From the NCBI GenBank assembly GCA_007449985.2, contig VIIQ02000312.1, positions 20,013-84,012 of the forward strand: DNA of 64,000 nucleotides. Direction: 5' to 3'. Under the pieces are notes generated by a model. It did not search any database, was not told the origin of the DNA, and saw only the letters and a program-made list of their open reading frames with translations. Numbering within the stretch: the stretch's first letter is position 1; every line of letters starts with the position of its first letter. Both the position numbers and the translations under genes were made by a program. This document shows positions 56,094 to 64,000 of this stretch, in pieces. The stretch is from Desmodesmus armatus (taxonomy: Eukaryota; Chlorophyta; Chlorophyceae; Sphaeropleales; Scenedesmaceae).

Positions 56094-57582
56094 CTGACAG
56101 GTAAATGTCATCATGCCAAAGTCACCATCACCCAACGGGCTTGGGCCCTCATAGCCCAAGCTTGTCAGGTGCACCGGTGCTTCAGCTGTGTAAGCTGCAG
56201 CAAGATCCCCTCCGCGGTCTGAGGAGCAGACAATGTCAAATCCTTCAGCCCTGTCAGCTGGCACACCGCATCTAGACCCTCCCCATCGCCGCCAAGACCT
56301 CCCAAGCTCAGCGTGTGCAGCCCACTCAGCCCCTGCAGCGCGGCTAGCAACCCTGCAATATCCTGCAGCCCCCAAGCCGAAGATCCAGTATTCCCAATGG
56401 CCAGTGAATGCAGGTTGGGGCAGCAGCTGACAAGTCGGGTGCTTTCAAGAGGGGGTGGATACCCACCAGACACCTGCTCAAGGTCCGAGAGGCGCAACTC
56501 CTGCAGCAGCGGCAGCTGCTGCCCGGACGGCAGCACGTGCTGCCACACACCCGCTGGCACTATGTTGTAGCTGATGTCGAGTAGTTGCAGCTTGCTGTTG
56601 GCCGTCAGAACTGAGAAGGCTGCTGCTGGGGTGGTGCGGTCTGCGCGCAAACTGCCCATGAGGCCCAGATATGTCAGCGCCTGCAAGTCCTGCAGGTGTG
56701 GCAGCAGCTCTGCCACCCCCCCAGCACACGACCAGTAGCACTCTCGCGCCTCCAAGTGCTGTAGCTGGGTCTTGCCAGTGCTGGCAGCACCCTGGCTGCA
56801 CACTGCAGGACCTTATCGCCAGGCGTGTTAGGTGGCATGTACCTGACAGCATGCTAGTAGTGACGCTCCATGGGAAGTCAACATCGTGATGCAGCTGCAG
56901 ATCGACCAGCCGGGTCAAGGCTTGCAGGGGCTGCAGGGCAGGGGAGGCCTGGTCAGGACCCCGCAGCTCTACACTGGCTAGCTCAAGGTGGGTGAGCTGC
57001 TGCAGCCGCTGCAGGACGACAGTTGGGAAGCAGGCATGCCCATGCGGATACGAGTTGTTAGTAACCTCAGAAATGCTGAGGTGCTCCAACCCAGCAGGCA
57101 GCTGAGACAGAGCTGCTGCCAGTCCCTCATCGCCATCGAGCAGCTTGCAGTCCCTGAACTGCAGCTGCTTGAGGGCTGCTATTGCTTCAGCAGACGCCAG
57201 CACGCACAGGAAGCCGTCCCTGGCATAAGCTGCAGGAAGAAGCAGCAGAGCTGCAAACTACTTAGCTGCAGGTTTTGCGGCAGCTGGTTCATGAGCAGCT
57301 TCGCGTGTCCTTCTCTGCCCTTCAGATCGATGCTGTCGATGTGCTCGCCGTGCTTGTAGAGATAGATCAGTATGCCCTGGAGTTGCTGTTGGGTCAGGTC
57401 TGCTGTTGTAATGGTGCGCAGCGCCAGCACAGCTGCCTGGTGCAGCCTGCTGGGGGCCTGGCTGCGCTGAATAAGCTGCGTAGGTCGTCGGTTGCACAGA
57501 ACTGCAGCACTGCGAGCAGGCAGGTGTCGGGCAGGTCTAGCAAGGATGGTGCTGACTTGGCTGGGGGTTCCTGGCTTGCCAT
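56094..57582 (-). pseudogene. F-box-like LRR protein 2, frameshifted
   Basis: This is a paralogue of the gene at 52654-54452: it starts MASQEPPAKSAPSLLDLPDT, has the F-box-like LLAVLQFCATDDLRSLF, and aligns through the LRRs to HLTSLGYEG at the end. Compared with the intact gene, the frame breaks at least four times: after FSAA (about 57460), near MPG (about 57230), near about 56800 and near about 56170. The first two are explained by one missing base in a G or C run. The C-terminal APGDE exon was not found downstream. It may be a decaying copy or a real gene with consensus errors. Confidence 0.75.
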
Positions 57583-57965
57583 CCTGCGGAGCGGCACGTA
57601 GGACCAAGGGCACGAAGTTGTTGCGTGCAATATACACGTAATTATGGTGACGAAGCGGTCAGCACAGTCAGCACAATCGAGCAGATGGCGGGAACAGTAC
57701 AGCTGCTGCAGACTTGTGGGGGACCCTGAAGGTCACGTAATTATGTACATTGCAGTGGTGCTCGTGTGCAGGAGAACGATAGAAACAACAATAATCCTGG
57801 GAACTGGATCAGAAGCCGTATGTCACGACGGGTAGTGTCGGAAGTGATCAGGGCTGGCGATCAGGCAGGCTGGCGATTTGGATGTGCCCTTGATGACGCA
57901 AAACACAGCGACGGAGGTTATGTGGATTTTACCACTACAAACTTTGATGCCTGTGCCCCACATCA

Positions 57966-58225
57966 GGGTAGCGTTTTTTTGGAAACCAGGTATACCCGTT
58001 TCTGTGTGTCACGGGTGGAGTTGCTCCCCACCGGGGGCCCTGCTTTTCACAGCAAGTGCTCCTTGCTCCCCTCCTTCAGCACGTTTTGCCTGCAGACTGG
58101 CAAGATCTCAGTTGCTACCCCCCCCCCCTCTGAGCTGCCTCCATACTGATTCCGCTCATGATTCCGCTCCTGGCCAGCCATGCCCCCCCCCCCAGGTGTA
58201 CCGGCCTCAAGAAAAACCGCTACCC
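57966..58225. mobile_element. MITE copy 2, PIF/Harbinger-like
   Basis: A 260-bp relative of the element at 42321-42584 has the same ends (GGGTAGCGTTTTTTT and CGCTACCC), internal words (gttgctcccc, agtgctccttgct, cagttgctacccccc) and order. TCA flanks it on both sides (57963-57965, 58226-58228), a different target from copy 1, which supports independent insertions. Confidence 0.85.
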
Positions 58226-58327
58226 TCATTCCCTCCAAAATACCTTGACAATGCTCTTTACAGGCATATGACTAGACAATATATATTCCAATGCTGCAGC
58301 TGTGTATCTTTCAATTGAAGTGTATTA

Positions 58328-58640
58328 GGAATAGGAATAGTCCCAGGTGCAGTCGGCTTCCTCTGAAGCCATCACCTATAGGAACACCAACCCACACATC
58401 TCGGCGCCGAAGGCACTAGTGTGTTTGGAGTGGGCGCACGCGTTCCTACCCGAGCATATGGGTCCCCGGTACCAGCTTCGCGCTTGCCTGACACACTTGG
58501 TAGTGGCTCCATGTGGGGGCTGCCACCCCACCACACAGGGCTGGTGCCCCACTACGGCCAGGCGAGGGGGGTGGGAGACGAACCCACGACCATTATATTA
58601 TTAGTATTGCGCTTTGGTGCAGCTGAATGTGAATGCACTA
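58328..58640 (-). mobile_element. Probable tRNA-derived SINE
   Basis: On the minus strand a tRNA-like head comes first: AGCTGCACCAAAGCGC resembling a D-arm, an anticodon-loop-like CTAATAA (58598-58604), and a perfect T-arm GTGGG TTCGTCT CCCAC (58571-58587). A body of about 150 bp follows, then the 95-bp block shared with 32824-32919, ending in an (CTATTC)n-like tail. The anticodon loop would be that of tRNA-Ile(AAU). The ends and target duplication are not clear. Confidence 0.55.
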
Positions 58641-59393
58641 AATGAATGCACTGAACCTTTCAACGTTTCAAACTCAAACAAACCGGGTCTGTTGAGTTGG
58701 CTTCTGGTGCACCACATGTTGTCACCCTGTTCATCCAGTGCAAGAAAGACCTTCCTAAGAGAGAGCATGGCTGAAGGCATGCTGCATAAAAACTCGACAA
58801 CCACCCTGGCCGTGCTGCTCGCCTGCAGCAATAAAGTCAAGACCCAATCGAGGCAATTCTGGTGACAGCTGCCAGTCCGGCAGCCCCTTGTAGCACCCTC
58901 CTCACAACAACATCACACAGTCAAATGTTCAGGAATTCCTCAACTAACCAAGCTGAGCACATCAGAAAAAACACATACTTTGACATGTCGACTGCCACAC
59001 ACCTGGTAACAAGCATCTTGCATATGCCCACCATGGGGTCACCGCAGCTGCAGGTGCTGCAACCTACAGCATGTCCCATGTAAGTGAACTCCACCAAAAC
59101 AACACCCCAACAACAAGAGCACATGTGAGAGCAACACACGACCACCAACAGCAGCATGAGAAATGCCGACAGATGCTACGGCTGCTGCAGATCAGCTGAT
59201 GGTGGACCCAGCTGCTGCAGCGTTCAGCTGAGGCTAGTAGCCAGCGGCACCATCTTTGGTCCCCTGTTCTCACTGCTGCACTGACCAAAGCTCTGCCGTG
59301 TCTGCTGCTGTAGCGGCAGCCTTGCTGCGAAGCAGCACTAGCCAGCTCAGCGTTACTGTCTGCTGTTGCTGCTACACCCGCACCACCCTGCTG

Positions 59394-61343
59394 CTACTGC
59401 TGCGGTGCGCTGCCACCGGCACACTCTGCATGTGTTGTGGCGGCTGCGGCGATCAGCTGTGCCATTGGTGGGCCGCAGTGGCCAAGGAGGTGCCGCTGCA
59501 GCTGGCGCCACACAGCCTCATCACCAGGGGCCTGTGCAAAAACACAACAACAATGACAAGAACAACGGGAGTGCAAGTAGGGCATTGTTGTTATCTTCAT
59601 AATCATCAGAAATGGGGTGCAAGGCAAAAGTGATCCGTGGTAAGGTGTGGTGAAATGACAAGCACTCAAATTCACATTGAAGTTGAGGCAAACTCAGACT
59701 TCCAGCAAACCGTCACATAAATCCCGATCACACCGTATCACATTAATCCACGGGTATTGTGGCTATCAAATGACAACACAAGTGATGTTATGAGCGCTAT
59801 GCAAAGCTGAGTAAGGTACCCACCTCTGCAGCAAACGTCACCCCTTTGCGACAGTCCTCTCAGTGCCACCTGCTAGAGGACCGCAGTAGAGCAGTTTGGT
59901 CAGCTGCTTCAACTGTGTGAGCTGCAGCAACGCTGCCGCCACACCTTCTCCTCTCTCAGACACAACTGCAGGTCCCTGAGCCGCGTCAGCTGACACAACG
60001 CCTGAAATTCTTCTGCTACTTGGCTTGTATCATCGTCCTCCACAACGAAGACACACAGCGTCTGCAGCCCGCTCAGCCCCTGGAGGTCTATCAGCAGGTG
60101 CGGATGGTAGCACCAGTAGACTATGTTCAGGGACTGTAGGCCAGGGCAGCAGCTGACAAGGCGCGTGCCTTCAGGAGCGGTCATCAGAGTGCCATCCGGG
60201 TTCTCAACGCACGACATGTTGAGGTGCCGCAGGTGCGGCAGCTGCTTGTTGGTTGGGAACAGGTGCGGCCCACGGTCTCAGGGAAGGTGCAGTGGTGTAG
60301 GTCAAGGTACTGTAGTTTGCTGCATGCAGACAACACTGAGTAAGCTGCTGCTGGGGCTATGTGCCTGTGAAGTGGAGACCGCTCGCTCTCACGCAAAGTG
60401 AGGTGTGTCAGCTCATTCAGAGACTGTAGGTGGGGCAACAATGGCGGCAGGGTCATCATCACCATATGCGCCCAATCCCACATGTAGTCCCACGGGTTGA
60501 CCATGGCAAGGTGCTGCAAGCGCGTCTTGCCAGCCAGCACACCCTGGCTCGGCCTCGCAGTGTGACAGCTGCAGGCGCGTGAGGTGCTGTGTGCCGGACA
60601 GCATGCTGGCAGTGATGCTGCTGGCAGCGCGGCCGCAACCTCTGCGTCAACCCGCAGGTCAACCAGGCGGGTCAAAGCCTGCAGGGGCTGCAGGACAGGG
60701 CTGGCCTCGTCAGGGCCCCGCAGCTTCACAGCGGCAAGCTCAAGATAGGTGAGCTGCTGCAGCCGCTGCAGGACACTGGTTTGGACGAATACTGCATCCA
60801 TCCTGGGACCGGTAACCTCAGTGATGCTGAGGTGCTGCAGCCCAGCAGGCAGCTTCTGCAGTGCAGCAGAAGCCCGTTGCTGCCGTCCATCAGTCTGCAT
60901 TTTGTCAGCTGCAGCTGCTTGAGGGCTGTGAACTTGGCCGCAGCCCCCAGCACGCCCTTGAAGCCCCGACCCCGCTGTAGCTGCAAGGTGATGCTGTTGA
61001 CCTGCAAGCTGCTGAGCCGCAGGAGTGGCGGCAGATGCCGCATGGTGACTGCTGGGAATGGCTCCTCTTCTTGCTTACACAGCCTCAGATTGATACTGCT
61101 GATGTGCTCCGCGTGCTTCTCTAGGTACAGACGTACACTCTTCAGATGATATGGATGGGGCACAACTGCTGTGATGCTGTCCAGCACGAGCGCAGATGCC
61201 TGGTGAAGCCTGCTGTGGGCTCTGGCTGCGTTGAAGAGTATTCGTGGGTCTGCTGTACAGCACTGCAGCACTGCCTGCAGGCAGGCATCAGGCAGGTCTA
61301 GCAAGGAAGACGTTGGCTTGGCCTGGAGTTCCTGGCTTGCCAT
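59394..61343 (-). pseudogene. F-box-like LRR protein 3, frameshifted
   Basis: Third cluster member. It starts MASQELQAKPTSSLLDLPDA with an F-box-like start, and ends with the exon 59531-59394 (APGDEAVWRQLQRHLLGH), the counterpart of the last exon of LRR gene 1. Frame breaks relative to the intact copy occur near 60870 (a GGG run where GGGG is expected), about 60610, about 60550, about 60270 and about 59850. The 5' flank shares words with that of copy 2 (gaagcggtcag, acagtc), so promoter and gene were duplicated together. Whether it is dead or affected by consensus errors is open. Confidence 0.75.
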
Positions 61344-62393
61344 CCTGTGGGGCAGGCACGTAGGAGCAAGTGCATCAAGTTGATATGCAAATTTGATTGT
61401 GCTGTGGAAGCGGTCAGTACAGTCGGCACGATCGGGAAGAGGCAGGGACACTGCAGCTGCAGCAGCACGTCTACAGACACCTCTGTCACAGGCTTCTGTA
61501 CCTTGCAGTGGGGGCTTGGGTGGACTTGTGCGGTATACGAATTGAGTGAGATTAAGGTCTTGATGTGGATCAGACTACCTCCTCGTGCTTCAGGGAGCAG
61601 TCGAGTGGTGTTGAACTGGCGATCGCGATCGTGGAGGTGTCCTGATGTAACAACGACGGATGTACGTTGTTTGGTCCAAGAGTACTTGGTTTTGGTGCAT
61701 ATGCTGTGTATCTGTATCCCGTCCTCGCCTGCAGTATCTTCGAAGTTCACACTGGGCCAAAACCTTCCTGACCACTGGTCCAGTAACCTCCTGTGACATG
61801 TACGCAGTACATGGCAGGCACCTGACCAATCTTATGAATGAACCTGTTGATTCAACACAATGTCCAACATGTGCCTTGACAGCAGCCATCGCTGAGTGGC
61901 TTGTACACTGATCAGTGCCATGACGCCCAAGTCAATGGCTTGCATTGGGCCGTTACTGAGCCTCCAACTTTAACTGCACCATATTGCACTTTCAACCCGT
62001 CTAGTCTGCAGCTGTGCTGCTGCACTGCAAACAGAGTACCAACATATGCGTCTCCGCCCAGCCATCTGCAAATGGGGCGCAAGCTATGCTCAGCAGACCC
62101 GGTGCTGACCATCCAAGCATTTCCTGAGACGCACTGTCACAAACAATGACCTTTGGCACATTGCCTCCACATGTAAGAACCTGTCACTGGAGCACTCAAA
62201 CCTGAACTTCAGCGAACGAACTACTGAACAATTCAGCTGACCAGACCACAGCCACAAAAACCCAGGGCACATCGTGCCATCACCACAACAGCCAGGGTTT
62301 GTTTTTGTCCTTGTCCGCTCTGCAGCATTGACGCCTCTTCCTTCTTACTCAGGTTTATCTCAACCTGAGGGTTTGGTGATAAACCTAAACCCC
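61344..62393. other. Intergenic region upstream of LRR copy 3
   Basis: No supported exon. The right end (62269-62350) is a frameshifted duplicate of the last exon of the following gene. Confidence 0.4.
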
Positions 62394-63560
62394 TCATTCA
62401 CCACAACAGCCAGGTTTGTTCTTGTCCTTGTCGCTCTGCAGCATCGACTCCTCCTTCTTCTGACTCAGCATCTTTGTGAACATGCCACCGATGCCGGTAT
62501 ACCTGAACAATGAAGTAATGGGGCAAGCAACAGGGACACATACGCAGTAAGATGCCAACAACCCAACTGGACTGCTGCACTTTCTGCCAGGATCCTAGTA
62601 TGCCCAGGACTTGGTCAACATGCCACCAATGCCGGTGTACCTGCACAGCACGGTTTGAGAGCAAACACCAGTAACACATACACACGGTTGACCAAGATCC
62701 TGGGCCCAATAAAAGCAAGCAGTCCAGTGTGGTGGTGGGGCATCTTACTATCACAATGAGTTGCATCACCACCACACTGGACTGCTTCACTTCCTGTTAG
62801 GCCCAGCATCTTGGTGAAGATGCCATGCCATCGGGGGCACCGATGCCAGGTACCTGAGCAGTGAAGTAACTGGGTGTGTTATGGTGTGGTGGTGTGAGAG
62901 GGGGGGGGGGGGGGGCTCCAGAGACGAGCACAGTGACGTGCCCAACAATACTCAAACCGCACTGCTTCCATTGGCACAAGAGTGTTAGGCAAGCCGAGGT
63001 AGGAGTGTTAGGCAATTAGTTCCCCATGACTACAGAGCTGCCCTCAGTCCCTAAACTCCTTACTTTACCTACTTACAATTAATTCCCCCATGACCACAGA
63101 GCTGCCCTCAGTCCCCTATACCCTGCTTCTTGTGATGACTGCGTTCAGCTCGGGTCCCTGCACAGGCCGCATGTCTGAGTCACTCTGCAGCGTTACTGCG
63201 TTACAGCGTTACTGCCTCTATATGTAAACCTGCATATTCGCCACCCTAAATATCACCCTACATCCCAAACCTGCTTATTCGTCACTAAAACATCCACCTG
63301 AAACCCCAACCCTGCTTACTTGTTGATGACTGCGTTCAGCTCAGGTCCCTGCACAGGCCGCATGTCTGAGTCACTCTGCAGCGTTACTGACCCCTATATG
63401 TAAACCCTGCATATTTGTCACCCTATTATCAACCCTGCATCCCAAACCCTGCTTACTTGTTGATGACTGCATTCAGCTCTGGTCCTGAATGGGCCGCAGG
63501 TCTGGGTCACTCTGCAGCGTCTGGATGTCACTGAAACCTGTCAGGCGTAATGAATGAGGA

Positions 63561-63607
<47 letters not shown>

Positions 63608-64000
63608 GTTATTGCAGTCTGCCGGTGGTTGACGATAAGGGCGGGTGAGGAGAGGGCAAAGTGGGCTAGCTAAGCTCGCCCCAGCTCCCCACTGCAGCAT
63701 CCCAATCAGCAGGATGACATCAACATCTACTGTAACAATCAACATACACTGTAAACATCTTGCGTCGGCTGCTATTCCCCGGAGCGCGAGGCACGGGCAT
63801 GCGTGTAAGGTTGGTTTTCCAAGAGGGCTCATATACCCTCTTGTAAACCAACCGTTGCATGCACGACCATGCCTCGCCCTCTGTTGAACACTTGTCTGAT
63901 GCAGTTCGCGATCCAATTCAGGAGACCCCCCCCCCCATATGCAGACACTGACCTGACTCCACGATAGACTCCAGGCAGGTGAGTGCTGCCCTTCTGCCCC
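62394..64000 (-). CDS. Unrecognised gene, 3' part only
   Basis: The last exon is 62502-62394: acceptor ttcag, then TGIGGMFTKMLSQKKEES, a charged Lys/Asp tail, and CCGE before the stop. An upstream exon near 63535-63462 codes for DIQTLQSDPDLRPIQ and, allowing for one lost G, LNAVINK before a donor. Its tandem copies at 63322-63390 and 63135-63200 read SDSDMRPVQGPELNAVINK without a break. Further exons lie past the window edge. I cannot assign a family. It has the same kind of junction duplications as its neighbours. Confidence 0.5.
62505..62880 (-). repeat. Three copies of the last-exon acceptor region
   Basis: The exon start coding YTGIGGMFTKM (62502 downwards) recurs near 62640 (YTGIGGMLTKSW) and 62855 (decayed, IGAPDG). 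Confidence 0.8.
62691..62815. repeat. Inverted repeat with ~54-bp arms
   Basis: The arm at 62691-62745 (accaagatcctgggcc through cagtccagtgtggtggtg) pairs with 62762-62815. One arm overlaps a copy of the last-exon start, so an inverted duplication has captured part of an exon. Confidence 0.82.
63130..63545 (-). repeat. Three copies of a penultimate-exon end with donor
   Basis: The unit tgatgactgcgttcagctc through tgagtcactctgcagcg occurs at 63135, 63322 and 63462, period about 140-187 bp. The third copy has lost one G in the CAGGGACC run and so breaks frame. Confidence 0.85.
63563..63604. repeat. (CAG)14 tract
   Basis: A perfect CAG microsatellite of 14 units lies just upstream, on the minus strand, of the exon at 63535. 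Confidence 0.85.

Larger units (their letters stand above)
57583..59393. other. Intergenic region with MITE and SINE
   Basis: Between LRR copies 2 and 3 lie the second MITE (57966-58225) and the SINE-like element (58328-58640). The word cacgtaattatg occurs twice about 100 bp apart (57635, 57735). No gene is supported. Confidence 0.5.

Noticed and set aside
58328..58640. A functional tRNA-Ile gene
   Set aside because: The T-arm is good, but the acceptor stem is missing and the anticodon stem has an extra base, so only a derived element is supported.

Overview
The window looks like nuclear DNA of a green alga, most likely Chlorophyceae (Chlamydomonadales or Sphaeropleales). Genes have many short exons with GT-AG introns. 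A plastid-type glutamine synthetase (GS) has algal-type sequence. CAG/CTG microsatellites are very frequent in both exons and introns, and TGTAA poly(A)-type signals occur downstream of GS. The species cannot be named from the sequence alone. Gene models below were assembled by hand from reading frames, splice consensus and phase matching, so individual junctions are provisional.

Layout: (1) 1-6519, plus strand, the 3' part of a large polyglutamine, low-complexity protein of unknown function. (2) 9672-15325, minus strand, gene A: a secreted protein with a jacalin-like lectin domain, a Cys-rich domain and repeats of an unrecognised module. (3) 17001-21207, plus, plastidic glutamine synthetase in nine exons. 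(4) 24110-27315, minus, a small 2-oxoglutarate/Fe(II) dioxygenase, sharing a 311-bp divergent promoter with (5) 27627-32030, plus, an equilibrative-nucleoside-transporter-like membrane protein. (6) 35525-41177, minus, gene B, a paralogue of gene A with identical intron phases at its 5' end. (7) 43688-47202, minus, a hotdog acyl-CoA thioesterase with a polyQ tail, divergent from (8) 47807-50954, plus, a secreted ankyrin-repeat protein. (9) 52654-61343, minus, a tandem cluster of three F-box/LRR genes, one intact and two carrying frameshifts. (10) 62394-64000, minus, the 3' end of an unrecognised gene running off the window.

The most striking property is structural. In almost every gene, short segments that straddle an exon-intron junction (acceptor plus the first 25-80 bp of the exon, or the last part of the exon plus donor) are tandemly repeated two to six times inside the adjacent intron, with periods of about 70-265 bp and often with CAG tracts between copies. 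Copies at the functional junction stay open; the others decay.

Mobile DNA includes two copies of a 260-264 bp inverted-repeat element with 3-bp target duplications (PIF/Harbinger-like MITE), a probable tRNA-derived SINE with a second, 5'-truncated copy, and two long imperfect hairpins with 72-nt arms. Several single-base losses in G or C runs (in GS, the LRR genes and the last gene) look more like consensus errors than like real pseudogenisation, but this cannot be settled from sequence alone.
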